From: Paramarasmius palmivorus
Lineage: Eukaryota; Basidiomycota; Agaricomycetes; Agaricales; Marasmiaceae
NCBI GenBank assembly: GCA_037176845.1
Contig: JAYKXP010000003.1
Location: 372,001 to 436,000 of the forward strand
DNA length: 64,000 nt
Reading direction: 5' to 3'
Position numbers and translations under genes: made by a program. Below the pieces are notes generated by a model that saw only the letters and a program-made list of their open reading frames with translations, made no database searches and was not told where the DNA came from. Of the stretch, positions 12,543 through 24,614 are shown one piece after another (the first letter of the stretch is position 1; the number at the start of each line of letters is the position of its first letter).

Positions 12543-13744
12543 CTACTCTCCAATGAATACAGGTGACCTCTTCTCCCTAAAAGCAACCAAAGCTTCCATA
12601 CGATCTTTTGTTCCTAGAAGTGGCTCGTAGCATGCGAGTTCATGATTCAAAGCGACATCAAGAGGGCAATCAAGTGATCTCGAGACTGCAGCCTTCGCCG
12701 CCCGAAGAGCTAGTGGGGCTAGAAGAACGATATCAATTCAAACGTATCTCTCAGATGACTTGGGGTAAACTAACCACTCAGAGCCATCTCGTCAGCGAGC
12801 TCGAGTGCACGTTGGAAAGCTGTTGTTCCAGGAGCGGCGACATAGTCAACCAGGCCTAGGTGGAGTTAATCAGAAGGTTGAATGAATGAATGAGATGGCA
12901 AATACCGAGTTCTTGAGCTTGACGTGCTGTCAGCTCCCTTCCAGTGAAGATAAGCTCTTTCGCTTTCGTCATTCCAATAAGCCGAGGAGCACGCTGGGTT
13001 CCACCAGCACCAGGAATGATTCCAAGTCGACATTCCGGGAAGCTGATCTTGCTCACATCGTTCGCTGATTAGAGACAAAGCAGATTAGATATAGATTACG
13101 ACGGTGACTCAGGGGTCACTGACCTGCGATTCGGAAGTCACATGTCAAGGCAAGCTCAAGACCACCTCCCATCGCTGGGCCGTCAATGGCCGCTATTGTT
13201 GGGAATGGTAGGTCGTCTATACCATTGAAAATCTCGCGAATATTGGCAAGGAACTCCCGGACTTGAATCTCGGACATTGAGCGCCGCTCTATCAGGTCGG
13301 CACCGGAGCAGAAAGAGCCAATTGTGGACGAGTAGAAAATCAACACATTGAGCCTATAAGGAAAGTTTCAGATGTCCAGATAGAATATAACAAGTATTCG
13401 AGGCTAGACGCACCCTTTCTCATTCAGCGCTTGATCTAAAGATGCACGTAGGTCCTAATAGATGGTTTCAGTTAAGAGAATTGTAAGACGCAGGTTAATC
13501 ATACTTTGAGTAGTTGCATAGATATGGCATTCCTTGACTTTGGTCGATTCAAGGCGATACAGTATACGCCTGGATGACCTTGAACCTTGTGTAGATATGC
13601 CTGGGCGACGGTGTCCTTCGCTATAGCGGAGTCGGCCACGAGTTGAGGCATATTGAGGGGATAAGAGGTTTGGATGGATGTAAAAGTTAGAGCCTTGAGT
13701 CCGATGTTCGTAAAGGCTCTAAAGCAGGGTATATTAGGACACAT
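12543..13744 (-). CDS. Enoyl-CoA hydratase, methylglutaconyl-CoA hydratase (AUH)-like, mitochondrial
   Basis: This crotonase-fold enzyme probably hydrates 3-methylglutaconyl-CoA in leucine breakdown. Exon 1 (13499-13744) begins [19 protein letters not shown], a basic, Arg/Lys-bearing leader that suits mitochondrial import, then [11 protein letters not shown]. Later exons show the oxyanion-hole block GSFCSGADL, then [19 protein letters not shown], then [17 protein letters not shown] with [15 protein letters not shown]. The last exon ends [11 protein letters not shown] with the stop at 12543-12545. The [10 protein letters not shown] pattern favours AUH over short-chain enoyl-CoA hydratase ECHS1, but substrate assignment is by family resemblance only. 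Confidence 0.85.
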
Positions 13745-15042
13745 TCGGTGTGGAACAGCTGGCGCCCAGATGGTGTCTGGAAAAGAATCAGGCCGAGATC
13801 TGTCAAAATCTTATCTGATATGATACGATATGATTTCTGGACTTACCTGGGTTAGGGTCCACGCTCTCGCCCGGCTCCCCAAAATTCCACCTCGATCCTT
13901 CCCAAGCCAACACTTATTGCAGGTCGCTGCCCAGACTGAGATCCTGATCTCGCACAGCACAGTAGCGACACCCGTTCCGGTCGTGGTAATGTTGCGCCGC
14001 TAACGCAAACCAGAGCAAGGGACCGACTGAGATGAATCTCCAGTGGTTTGTCCACTAAGTATCCCACACCGGAAATTCCACGACAGGCCTGTGTGAAGAA
14101 TGACTGAACCGTGGATCTAGGAAGCAACGCAGGGTGGGACAGAGTTCGGGCTCAAAGTCCCTGAGTATCGCGTTCTAAACGGGACAACTGCCCCAGAGAT
14201 ATTCCAAGTCCTTGTGTGAGCAAGGGGGTCGTTCCCTTGTCTATCTTCCCTCGCACTAAACCCGGGCGAGATAGTAGGCCTGGAAACCCACTCAGCGCTT
14301 TCCTGTCGTCCTGAGACTACAGGTAAATGGATGTTCTGAACCGTATGAGGGTGCCCACATCGCCTAGGGTCATGTAGCCTGTACTGCAACCAGCTGCCTC
14401 CATTCTTGCGTCGTGTCCCTCGTACTTCGGTCGGCTCTTGAGCAACGATGTGCTGGCCATAGGTGTGAGTGGCAAATGCAGGAAAGCAAGGGCTCATAGT
14501 GACATTGCTTTCGTAAAGAAGCTGGAAACTTGAGGACAAAATGAAGCTATAGACACCAACGCGATGACAGGCTAAACATTCACCCTAGCGCAAGCACTAA
14601 GTTGGTAAAATTAGTCCAAACCTTGTCAGAGAAGCTAATTTAGGACTTACAACTCTTGTCAAGGTTTCCACCTGTAGCAACTAATGACCAAAGGCCAATA
14701 AAAATGCGAATTTCAAGGTGTACTCTCCACCGCTGCCTCTCCCCGTTTGTGGGTTCTCAATTGGTGACGAGCACATTGGATTATGGTAGAATGGTTCAGG
14801 TATGCATAGCGTGTCTTCGCAGAGTTGTGATCAATAGGTCTGGCGAATCATGTCGGAAGAGGTGATCTAGGTGATAGTGACTGGTTGTGGTGTATGAATG
14901 GCATTGAGAAAACTATGTGTTGTATTCGAAGCTGAGAGTTGCGAAGGCAAATATTCAGAGCGGAGAAGAGTCTGGACGTTGATTCCCACGGATACAACCC
15001 ATTCCGAATCCTCCATCGCCGTCTAACTAGCTCATATCCATA
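13745..15042. other. 1.3-kb spacer, no supported gene
   Basis: It lies between the hydratase start (minus) and NDUFA1 (plus), so it must contain both promoters. Minus-strand frames at 13852-14127 and 14117-14539 (140 codons) have no motif I recognise and are short of splice partners. I leave them unannotated. Confidence 0.4.
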
Positions 15043-15489
15043 ATGCCAGTACCATGGGAAGCCCTCCTCCCTTTTGGTATATATCCTTGTGTAGACTCTG
15101 AATGAATTGACTCAAACTCTTCAAACAGGGATGGTCACAATGTTTTTCGGTGTCAGCGGTACCTTGCTCAACATTTCAACGAGGGCGCAGAACCAGGGAA
15201 AGGTCCGTATTGATTCAACTGGAAGATGGCATACGAAGCTTACCTCCTTGAACATGGAACAATAGCCCATCCGGTACAACATTGACAACTGGGACGAAAT
15301 GATGATGAGAAGGGACGAGCAACTCACAGGGCATAGACGCGGTCAAAAGGTGCGTTTTGTACTCCCTTCTGTTGAAATAAAATAGGAAATAACCGTTTTC
15401 TGTTCTTCATGGAATACTAGGATGACCCAACGCCACCACCGGGATACGAGACGAGCAGTGTATGGTATACACAACAAACCAGATCGTAG
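15043..15489 (+). CDS. NADH:ubiquinone oxidoreductase subunit NDUFA1 (MWFE) of complex I
   Basis: A small single-pass accessory subunit of the mitochondrial complex I membrane arm, spread over four exons too short to show as open frames. Exon 1 is 15043-15076 (MPVPWEALLPF). Exon 2 is 15129-15202 (GMVTMFFGVSGTLLNIS, the membrane helix, then TRAQNQGK). Exon 3 is 15266-15349 (RYNIDNWDEMMMRRDEQLTG). Exon 4 is 15421-15489 (DDPTPPPGYETSSVWYTQQ, stop TAG). All three introns are GT..AG and keep the frame, giving about 86 residues. MPVPWEALLP, the Asp-Trp-Asp..Met-Met core and SSVWYT at the C-terminus match fungal NDUFA1 in length and order. Confidence 0.92.
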
Positions 15490-15800
15490 AATTGCATCGT
15501 GTTCTTATAGCCACTCACTACACAAACATCTTTTCAAGGACGTCTCTTGCAGTTGAACCTGAAGGTCTCGTAGACGTTGTGAGAGTGAGGAAGCAATGTA
15601 GCGTGGACTTTTCTCGTCCTCTTCAGGCACAGGCTACGACCCTGTGCGCACAAGGTCATTCTTTGGGGTTGCACCGTCGGTCTGCCTGCTATTTCGGACA
15701 GAACTTGCATGCTACGCCTCCCACAAGAGGTGCCCTAAGGAACACTGAGTACTTAACACTAAGCAACGGTCTTTCAGGAACCCCAAGGTACACGGCGATA
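15490..15800. other. Convergent 3' spacer
   Basis: 311 bp between the tail-to-tail NDUFA1 and lipoate-ligase genes, holding their 3' ends. No other feature was seen. An open plus frame across it (15462-15860) is antisense to the ligase end. Confidence 0.4.
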
Positions 15801-17195
15801 TCAACTATGCATGACGGTCTTCAACCACTTCCACAGTTCCACCTCCTTCTCTTGCCCTGACATCCCAGATACTTCATCGCGCACAAAGCCATACCTGTTC
15901 CCTTCTAGGGCCTTTTGTAAACTATGCGCGGTCTGATCTTCAACTCCTGTAATATCACAACCCAAGATAACACCGTGTTTGGAGCGGATTTTCGCTTCCT
16001 ATATCCTTCGGTCAGTCAAACGAGAAAACAAATGAAAAGGGATGAACGTACCACTGTGCCCCAAGCGAACCCATTCCGAACAGTATATGTAAACTCGGGT
16101 GTTTGCCCGTAGGCCCATTCCCAGCTCTATTGAAGCATTAGCGCAAAGGACTCGAGCAAGAACGAAAGATAACGCACGGGAAGCTCTTCCATTCCTTTAC
16201 GGATGTATTCTACATCTTGCCATTGGTCATGGTTTATGATTTGTGGCTGGGCAGTATTAGAATCGCAGAAGGAAGAGATGAACAAGACATTTACCTCCTC
16301 CGCAATGCCATACTCTAGCGAAAATTCACGTACGACAGCGTCCACAAATCTTTCATGTGTGACACTCGAGTCGAACTGTTGCAGATTACACACAGGTGAC
16401 CTGACTGATGCGACGCCTTTGGTTTCCATCGTGTCCTATGTTGCTTTCAGTTTCAGATAGCAATACGCGTAGAGATAACATGTACACACCTTTCTCACTT
16501 TCAATAACTCCCCAAGCGTGTCCAGCCTCGTGGAAATAAGCATCGTTCCATGATGATACGCTCGTTTATTCACGATTTTATACGCCGAGCCTGACACTTT
16601 TTTCATCTCTTTCTCTGTACCTTCACCGACGCCGACACATATATCATTGCGGTCATTCACGTCTGCCTGTGGAATACCCAACGACCTTACAGCGCGTAAG
16701 ACTATCTTGGCTGTAGCGAACCGGTCAAAGGAAGGTCGCGCAAGGTGGATAGAGAAATTGGTATTGCCTAGGTCCTATGCTCGAAGTTAGAGCGTGTTAC
16801 AAGAGAATAAGGAAACACGTACGTGGTACACCGTACCACCACCACTTCTCCGTCTGATCCATGGAATTCCTGTTCTCTCACTAGCAGGAAGGTTGACTTC
16901 TTTCCAAGGATTTTGGTTTCGTCCGATGACAACACATGGCTCGTCGCGGTATAAAAGCAAGAGGGGTTCGTGCGCCGGTTTGTTTCTGAATAACCTAAGG
17001 ATATCCTGAGTGTTGAGAGGCTAAAGTGGTGTTGTTACCGTACCAGTCCTCGAATGACAAGTTGAAGTAAGGGTTGGTCGACTCTGATATGTATATCGAG
17101 TGCTCTGGAGTAGGTCCACTTCTTGACGACACGAGCCTATTTTGAGGCGCACGGAGGTTTCTCCGAAAGCAACGAGACCAGTGGGAAGTGTACAT
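15801..17195 (-). CDS. Lipoate-protein ligase (LplA/Lip3-like), mitochondrial
   Basis: This enzyme attaches lipoyl or octanoyl groups to lysines of mitochondrial dehydrogenase and glycine-cleavage proteins. The start at 17195 gives an Arg-rich leader (MYTSHWSRCFRRNLRAPQNR) that looks mitochondrial, then YISESTNPYFNLSFEDW. Across a short intron follow EPLLLLYRDEPCVVIGRNQN, the ligase hallmark RRRSGGGTVYHDLGNTNFS (near 16820-16870), NDICVG, and KKVSGSAYK, whose Lys is expected to contact the lipoyl-adenylate, with HHGTMLIST after it. The last exon ends EVELWKWLKTVMHS, stop at 15801-15803. All the diagnostic motifs are present, so it is probably functional. A MITE sits about 115 bases upstream of the start and may affect its promoter. 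Confidence 0.88.
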
Positions 17196-17308
17196 TGAAG
17201 GAAGAAAGTTGAGCCCTTGACGAGAGCGGAAAAGGTGTAACGGAGATCATGGTCGCAGGTCGGTCGGAGGCGCGGTAAAGATTCACAGCGCTTTCTCCGG
17301 AGGCCAAT

Positions 17309-17684
17309 AGGGGTTCTCAAACCTCAGGATTTTGCTCGATTTCGCGCCTGATTTTGGGTCCTGATGTTGATGGATTTTGGTGAGTGAAATCAGATGTAAG
17401 GTTTGAATACCCCCGTTGTCAACCTTGATTTTCCTTGATTTTACCCACAGCGTCGAGCCGGCAGCAGTCGCCTGAAGCGGAGTTAGAATTCATGTTGTCA
17501 CTAAAAGAACCCGTGGTATGGTCTTGATGAGACTTCAGACAGTGCTCAGGCAGCCGCTCGATTGCCGAAATCAAGATGTCAGATTCAACAAAATCACTTC
17601 GACCTGATTTCACTTTTTAGGACGCAAAATCAGAACCGAAATCAGAGGTCAAAATCAACCAAAATCCTGAGGTTTGAGAACCCC
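17309..17684. mobile_element. MITE with perfect 25-bp terminal inverted repeats
   Basis: The left end 17310-17334 (GGGGTTCTCAAACCTCAGG..) and the right end 17660-17684 (..CCTGAGGTTTGAGAACCCC) are exact reverse complements. The element is flanked by TA on both sides (..AATA / TAATG..), which fits a TA target duplication of the Tc1/mariner type. Inner sequence adds imperfect symmetry built on CTGATTTT/AAAATCAG words. There is no transposase frame, so it is non-autonomous. It lies between the lipoate ligase start and the kinase gene's 3' side. Confidence 0.85.
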
Positions 17685-18127
17685 TAATGTAACAGTAGAG
17701 CGACCCACGCTGGCCATCCGAGTCTGACTTCGCAGATCTCTCGCCTTCTTCTCTATCGGCGGCCGCGTGTTATCCTGTTTCTGATCCCTCTGGAAACTGC
17801 GCGGAAGCACAAGTACAAAGAACCAATGGCACTTGATGTAGGGGCGATGGAGAATCCGAACTTTCAAGCTTTCATCTCTCCAAACAGAACCATTAGTGCA
17901 TGCTACCTGGATACCAGCCTTGGTCACGGTGCCGCCATTCTTCGCATGACGCGCAAAGGCGTGTCTATGACCTTCGACTGCCGCAGAGAGTCGGCGGCAT
18001 AAGTGGGGTTGTGAAAGTTATAGGAATACAAAACCGTATATACGCTCACGAATAGCCTCTGATGAGACCGATGGATATTATGTGTACAGCCGGGTTCACT
18101 ACAAAAACACCAGGCCAATGTCCGTAC
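17685..18127. other. Spacer between MITE and kinase gene
   Basis: 443 bp. The open frames on the minus strand (17655-17927, 17924-18118) start or end inside the MITE or lack family motifs. No supported gene. Confidence 0.35.
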
Positions 18128-19513
18128 TCAAAAGGTGCGACCACGGTTCAACACGACAGCCTTTGCTGCTACACGAGCCCATTCCCAACTGCCCCTACAA
18201 AACCACCACCATCTCCAGAACGCATCATCTTTCGCTTTCGGGACACGGTAGAAGAATCGCTGGCGCACATGTCGAAGTAACTTGAGACGGGACAAATTTC
18301 CGGTGAGTTGCCTGAACATTGCCAACGCAGCTGGCGCGTCTGGACGTTCATCTGGGGGAAGAGCGAGTGCCCGGAACAATGGGTTGAGAAATGGTAAAGA
18401 CTGAAGGTAAGGTATGAGAATCACCATGTCTACAAAAACGTGAAGACGGAGGAACTTACAAAACCAAACAACACCTCGATAAGGCACCCAAGTTGCTTGA
18501 CATCGGCCTTGAATGGGTCGTGCGGAGCGTAAACAAGGTCCCACGCCTGTGTACCCGGTTCGTAGAACTCTTTGAGGCGTATTTGTGCACCGGTGTTGAT
18601 TACCTGGAACGGCCCCTCACGACTTCGGAATTTTAAACTGTATCCATAGTCAACCAAGTAATAGCGAACGCGTGCCACGTCTATGCGATCAAGGTGAGAA
18701 GGTTCAGGCGGAAGATGTCGTTCGTGAATGCAATAGTTGACAAGTGGATTCATTCCACGAGGGTAGAGGGATGTGTCCATCATGACATTAGTCCAGCAGA
18801 TGTCACTACGAAGATGTGAGTGAATTGTAACAACTGTAACATAACTCTGAGACCCACCGATGAGCAATGTTATGCTCGTGAAGAAACACCAAAGCCTATC
18901 AAATGTTTCAGCATGATTAAGTAGGCGAAAAGAGAGCTAACCTCTAGCATTTGTCGAATGAACGATAAGGCCTCAACGGCCAGGTGAAATCGCGGAACAG
19001 AAGGATACCTCGTCCAAGTCATCACGAGGATTCTCCCGTTTTCTGCGTGTGGAAGTGGAAAAGAGTCCAGCAGGAGCGGACAGGGATTACATGGATGATC
19101 ACGAAGCTTTTGGGATGCCAGTAGCTTCATGATATGAAGCTCGTGAAGCGAATGCTTGGAAAAATTGGGGGTCTCTCCTTTCTTGGGTGGTGTGATGTAT
19201 TTCAATGCGACGACAGAGCCATCTGAAAGTCGAGTGGCGTCGACGACTGTAGATTTTGACTGTTGAGATGCGATTAGCACGGTTAGTGGCTACTAACGCG
19301 TGGATGACTCACGACGACGGAGTCCTCGAATTGGGTGTATCTCTTCTTCCCCATAGACAACAACTTATCCTCTGAAATGCCCTGCACCAGCCACGAACCA
19401 ACCCAACCCGGTTGATAACGCTTTCGTAGTTGATAGCCCTTCTTGAGCAGGAAATCATAGTTATCGACCCATACTTGTTCTCGAGGATGAATCTTGAACG
19501 CCGAATGTTCCAT
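18128..19513 (-). CDS. Basidiomycete protein-kinase-like protein
   Basis: The start at 19513 reads MEHSAFKIHPREQVWVDNYD. A degenerate kinase fold follows: SVVALKYI (the VAIK-type Lys), ELHIMKLLAS, then ALVFLHEHNIAHRD with DICWTNVMMD across an intron (an HRD..N catalytic loop), and YLVDYGYS, where DFG is DYG. FKADVKQLGCLIE resembles the APE-to-helix-F region (D-V-x-x-L-G). The final exon carries PDERPDAPAALAMFRQLTG and a basic, Trp-rich tail, stop near 18128. The catalytic Asp, Asn and DxG Asp are all present, so activity is possible. Such genes are common in mushroom genomes and their targets are unknown. At least four short introns. Confidence 0.75.
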
Positions 19514-19834
19514 TGTCGAATAAGTTAAAGGAGTACAATCCTAGTATGCTTGTACATGTTTGTCGTAGGCGGCTATCAGCGGATCGTCATCGAACGGCTG
19601 TTATTTGTTACATCAGAAAGTTGTCATTCGGATTTTGCACTTTTGATGAAGACACCACTACACCGACAAAACCAGTAGCGGAGAATGTTATTGACGATAC
19701 CGAAGTAAAGATTCAGAGCACTTTCACCTACATCTTTAGAAACGAGGTTGTAAGGTGCATAAAAACGTTGACATATAGGATACACACAACCAAATGATTA
19801 ACTTAGGCAGGGCAAGCCATTTTCATTCGCACCC
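19514..19834. other. Spacer upstream of the kinase-like gene
   Basis: 321 bp between the kinase start and the SET gene's stop, both on the minus strand. Presumably kinase promoter; nothing else seen. Confidence 0.35.
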
Positions 19835-21432
19835 CTAGAACCATTCTTTTGACGGACCTCCGACGTCTAATCTTTCCCGACTACCCAACTGCGGATGTTC
19901 ATCGAGATGATCCAGAGTATATCTAGCCCGTTGAGCACGCTGCAAAATCATAATGAACAATTGTGTCAGACCCGGGAAGATGAGCCCCATTTCTTACCTC
20001 TGAATCCTCTCCAAGCTCGATTGATGACCACTTCAAGCCCAATTCCAGCCACTGGCGTGCAGATTCTTGGCTACATAAGCAGAATGGATCAATGACCGGA
20101 AAGCGAGGAAAGTAAAATATCACATACTCTCCGTGGATAGTTGCAACATAAGCTGCCTCTTCAGCGAAACGTCCTCGTTCGCTGGGATAGTCCAACTCCA
20201 TCGAAAGGTTCCATAATTCGTGCATGGTCTGGATGGCCTCAGTTCCAGTTATGTTACCTGTTCAATGTGTGAATCAACAGTGGTATAGCAAATAAACCTT
20301 CGACACATACCCTTCATCCATCGCGAGAATTTGGTGTATAACACGGTGATTTGGTCAAACCTCTCGTCTCTGGTTTCTGATTGTTCGGGGGGCAAAGAGC
20401 AGACTGGACAAGTGCAAGTGAAGCCATATGAGTCGTTCAAGTGTTTACTGCCAATTGTAAGTCAGTATCAGCTTCGTTCGGGCTCGAAAAGTTGGCACGG
20501 CACACCCACATTCGTTCATCTTTCGGTTTGCGGGATTCGATATATGTAATGGTCAACTCTTCTCCTTTCTTGACGTCCTTTATCGCGTAGACTCTCAGCT
20601 CGTCTTCGGCTTCTCTCCATGAGAACATCATGTTGAAGGCACCTGCGCATGCGTGATTGATTCTGGCCATCCTCGGAAACACGCCTAGGTGCGGCTTCCC
20701 GCCTTTCCAGAGCGCGACACCGTTGTTTTGTATGATGCCTTCAGTCATAAAGTAACGCTCCTCTTCAGTTTGGGTTCGTGGATCAAAGTTGAGGGTATCG
20801 TTGGTTTTGAGTTTGCTCCAGGTCAATGATAATAAAGTATTGGCCTGGGATGAGTTCCAACTCTGGTATAATTCAGCAATGAAGGAGCGCGGGACTAGGA
20901 GTGAAAGAGAGTAGGTCAGACACGTCGGGAACGAGATTTTGATGAGCTTACTTTCATCGGCTGGAGCCAGTACGAGCGGCTTTTCTTGAATGACAAGTTC
21001 ACCTTGCTGTGACCGGGGCAGTTAGTAAACAAATGTGTGTTCTCGAAGCTCGTCGATAATACATACCTTTATATCGCGAATAGCAACCATTCCCATGCCT
21101 TTTCCTTTCATTTTAACGACTTTGAAAATCTCCCTGTCGCGAAGTATCCCCTCATAGTCGTAGAGTTCTTCATCGCTGGGTTCCACATGCGGAGACGTAG
21201 ACGTGAACGAGGGTATTTGTATACCCAATTGGTTCAGTGTAGTTTCGTTGATACCAAAACGGTCCAAAGTCGTCGCCAAATGATTCTGGAAATCTGCTGG
21301 CTGGAAATACCAAACTCCAGAAGCTACTGCAGCTGCCAGAGCCGTGGGCAGCCATAGCCTGGAAGATGTCGATGTTTTCGAAGAAGATGGCTTCTTGGTC
21401 TGGCTTTTGGAGGATTTCTTGGATTTGGCCAT
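19835..21432 (-). CDS. SET-domain (SMYD-like) lysine methyltransferase
   Basis: The protein starts MAKSKKSSKSQTKKPSSSK, a Lys/Ser-rich head, followed by a hydrophobic stretch (WLPTALAAAVASGVWYF) that looks like a membrane anchor or signal-anchor. The SET domain begins at KGKGMGMVAIRDIK and carries RINHACAGAFNMMFSW (the NHSC motif as NHAC) and KGEELTITYIE. A post-SET Cys cluster FTCTCPVCSLP follows, which with the upstream SET core would bind Zn. A C-terminal helical part (WNLSMELDYPSERGRFAEEA) and the end PSKEWF lead to a stop at 19835-19837. No MYND finger was seen. S-adenosylmethionine-dependent methyl transfer is inferred from the family. A decayed partial copy lies at 6040-6390. Confidence 0.82.
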
Positions 21433-21869
21433 GTTGAAGGAGTTTTGAAGATAGAATCAACAATTGGCAAGCTTTTGAGGGCAAATCTGCGACAGTGATT
21501 CATGATCATCAACTCGCCAGCGTGAGGATGGCAGTGTCGCCAAGGTCAGCTCCAGCGCCACAACATAACAACTAAACCATATGGACGGGCTATGCGGGGA
21601 GCAAGGGCGCTTTAGCTCTAAGTTGAGGTCAAGGTCGAGAAGATGGAAGAGGAAGGTGAACATTGTCGAATTCAAATTCGTCGGCCTCGCGTTCCTTCGT
21701 TTGGTAATACTAACAGCCCGAAACGTCGCAGTTCTTTTATGATGACAGTAGAAATCCATGTCAATCATGTATACACGGTATATGTACTACAAAGGAATGA
21801 ATACAAACGATGGTGAATCTATGGATATATCCTGAATCGTAATAGATCGAGTATTTTAAGCCGTCTCGA
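21433..21869. other. Spacer upstream of the SET gene
   Basis: 437 bp between two minus-strand genes (SET gene start, dre2 stop). No gene or repeat seen. Confidence 0.35.
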
Positions 21870-22930
21870 CTAGATATCATCCATGTCGAGACTAATCTCC
21901 ACCTTCTCTCCCGGCTTGAATGCAGGAAGACCTAGACAGTAGATATGAGTTGCCGTACAAACGAACGTGAATTTGAGTTGACTTACCAAGGTACGGGCAG
22001 CTAGCGCATCTAAACGCATCTCCCAAGAAGCAGTTACCGCAACTGCTGGTAGCCTTAGGAGCGTTTTTCGCAGCTTGAATCAGTCGTTCCTTCTCACTCT
22101 GATCAACTTCAACGGCACCACCGCTTTCGGACCCATCCAAGAGGACAACCTTGCTCTGCCGCAGCTCCTCAGCCTCCAGCTCCGCGAGACCACAAGTGCA
22201 CCCCTTGCAAGCACGCTTCCGTCGTGGCGCAGAAGGATTGACCGGTTCACAAGTAGGAACCGGGCGCTTTGTCCGGTCTTCTTCGGTCAAAAGAGAATCG
22301 GCATCTATTGTTGGAGTAGAGGGCGAACTGAGTGACCACAAAGCTTTCTTTGTCGCCGGATCAGTTTTCTTCCGGTTCAGCTTGAGAGAATTGGACTTTA
22401 GGGAAAGAGATGCACTGGGTGCATGGGAAGGCTTTTGCGCAATGATCGTGGTTTCGGTCGATGACAAGATTATAAATCCTGAAAGTGTTAGCTCCGAAGG
22501 TAGAGAGCCTTGCAGAGCGGAGGTGATGTTGAGCAGGTGTAACATTGCAAGGGGTGCCATTCCGTTGAGAAGCTGCTGAAGGAGGCTTGAAAGATTGGGC
22601 AGCAGGGAGGTGTATTCAGGTTCGGTAAGGGTGACATGGACGGCAGAATACGTTGATGGGCTCAATGTTGTCGCTGTTCGATGCATTGTTACATCGAATG
22701 TAACTCGAAAAATCGAGCGACGTACCACCATCGACCAATCTATCAAGCATTTGCCTTTCCACCTTGCTGCTGCCGCCTTCTAAATCCGTCACAAGAGCCT
22801 GATATTTGCCGTCCTGGGCTGTAGATAGCGAGCCGATTGCGAGTACGGGTCCTTTGGCAGGAGCTGCTACGAGAGCAGTGTCTGAAGGCTGGTATGATGA
22901 GGGAATGTCATCTACTGCAGTCGGGGACAT
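21870..22930 (-). CDS. dre2: Anamorsin/Dre2, cytosolic Fe-S cluster assembly protein
   Basis: This is the electron-transfer component of the cytosolic iron-sulfur assembly machinery, working with the diflavin reductase Tah18. The start is Met at 22930 ([11 protein letters not shown]), read from a frame that is open upstream. An N-terminal methyltransferase-like domain contains [11 protein letters not shown] and, after one 50-base intron, [18 protein letters not shown] linker follows, then the two hallmark clusters: CEPVNP..CKGCTC (C-x11-C-x2-C-x-C, the [2Fe-2S] site) and [17 protein letters not shown] (twin CX2C, the [4Fe-4S] site). The protein ends [10 protein letters not shown] after a second intron, stop at 21870-21872. 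All eight ligand cysteines are present. Confidence 0.95.
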
Positions 22931-23272
22931 TTTGGAGTGAGGACAAGATAAATAATTTACTCGTGCTTTATGGACAGACTTGAGCGGTTCCACGGCCCAC
23001 GCCCACGGTGCTTACCTTTTTTTCTAATGGGCATCGGTGACTCATCAAATTACAAATCGATCTCCGCTTCGGCCGCAGTGCAAATGTTCACCCGAAAGAC
23101 CGATATCGTCCAATGAAAATCGTACAATTATCGAGGCTACATGTAACGCGAGAGTGGTAATAGGCGGTAATCCTAACTGGACTTTATCATAACGAATCCG
23201 AGACAACATAAGAACGCAGAGCGAAGAACATAAGACTCATCAAACGATACATACATACAAGACCCCTCCTCG
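22931..23272. other. Spacer upstream of dre2
   Basis: 342 bp between dre2 and the forkhead gene's stop. No feature recognised apart from the expected promoter. Confidence 0.35.
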
Positions 23273-24614
23273 TCATTGCTGTTGTCCGGGTTGAGGGGCT
23301 TGCTGTTGTTGCTGCTGACCGGTAGCGTCAACCTGAGGCTGAGTAACCATCGGAGGCTGCATGTGCATCGCGTCTGGTAACATGGCCGGGGGCATCAAGG
23401 CGGTCCTGACTCTGAAAAGCATCATTCGATACCACTCGGGATCGGCACCCTGCTTCTCTTGCTCTTGAGTCAGCTGTTGCAGATGCCCAATCTCCTTGTG
23501 CCACGCTAAGCGCCAGTCGATATTGCCGTTCTCGTCTTGTTCAAAGCCTTCGTCCGGTGCCATTGGCATGGGCATACCAGGTATAGGTCCAGGTGGAAAG
23601 CGCATGCCCATCATCGTAAAATTAGGGTCGAACCTGAAACGAAGTCATGTATCAGTCGTATACAGACAAAAAAGAAAAAAGAGGACTCACGGAGCATAGG
23701 GTGGGGCGAAATTCGTCGGCGGTCTGTTAGCATCTTGGTTGTCTGTAGGCATAGCCGGTGGTGGAGCGAATTGGTTCGCAACAGGATCCTGAAAGTTCTC
23801 CGGCGGATGATAATCTACATCACCAGCCTCAGGACTACGAGCCTTCGAACCCTTGCTCTTCTTCTTCCGAACACGGTGTACACCAGTCCGAGGGTCTACA
23901 TTATCGTTGACCGTCCAATAGGATCCCTTGCCACGGTCGGTAAGAGGGCGAGGAACCTTCTCGAAACAAGGGTTGAGAGAAAGATTATGCCGGACGGAGT
24001 TCTGAAAGGTTGTTAGTAGTTTGTTCGTATAGACAATGGACAACAAATAGGGACAGTCAAACAAAAACAGCGCGTCGCGACCCCGGAAACGTTCTATTTG
24101 TTTGTGTGGTATCGCGCGCATATGAAATTTAAAATATGGTATTTGGTCATTGGAGGCAATATTTTTACTCAAAATGCTACTACTGTCCAGAGAGAGCGAG
24201 AAACACTTACTTTCCAGCCATTTGGAGCGGTTCTAAAATACGGGAACTGCGCACAAATAAATTCGCTGTATTCAAGGAAAAAGCAGAGAAACGTACTCGA
24301 GACTCTATGGCGTAATAAATGTCTTCGAGAAGTAATTTCTGGTTGGGTGATCCTTTGATAGCGTAGCTGTTCACACCAGCGTACTTTGAATGAGCTAAGC
24401 ACAACAGCACGCAAATCCGGCTAACATACCGTATAAGAGTCGAATATGGATAAAATGGTTTGCTTCCTGGTGGTCCATCTCGGAGAGAGTCGAGGTTGAT
24501 AGGAAGACCACCGGTTAGGTCATTCTCTGGGGGGTAATACGAGGGATTATTCAGGTCCGGCTGCTGGTCTGGCATCATTTGACCCATTCCAGGCGCAACC
24601 GGCTGTTGGGACAT
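23273..24614 (-). CDS. Forkhead (winged-helix) transcription factor
   Basis: The start [18 protein letters not shown] is a low-complexity head. The forkhead DNA-binding domain is spread over four exons: [12 protein letters not shown], then [20 protein letters not shown], then [10 protein letters not shown], then [19 protein letters not shown] with [11 protein letters not shown]. The recognition helix Asn-Ser-Val-Arg-His-Asn-Leu-Ser is intact. A basic run [10 protein letters not shown] follows and may be a nuclear signal. The tail is Pro/Met-rich ([19 protein letters not shown]) and ends in Gln runs. No FHA domain is present, unlike the forkhead gene at 40561-42927. The target genes cannot be told from the sequence. 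Confidence 0.92.

Noticed and set aside
14117..14539. 140-codon minus-strand open frame between hydratase and NDUFA1
   Set aside because: Composition and sequence give no family, and no convincing introns join it to other frames.
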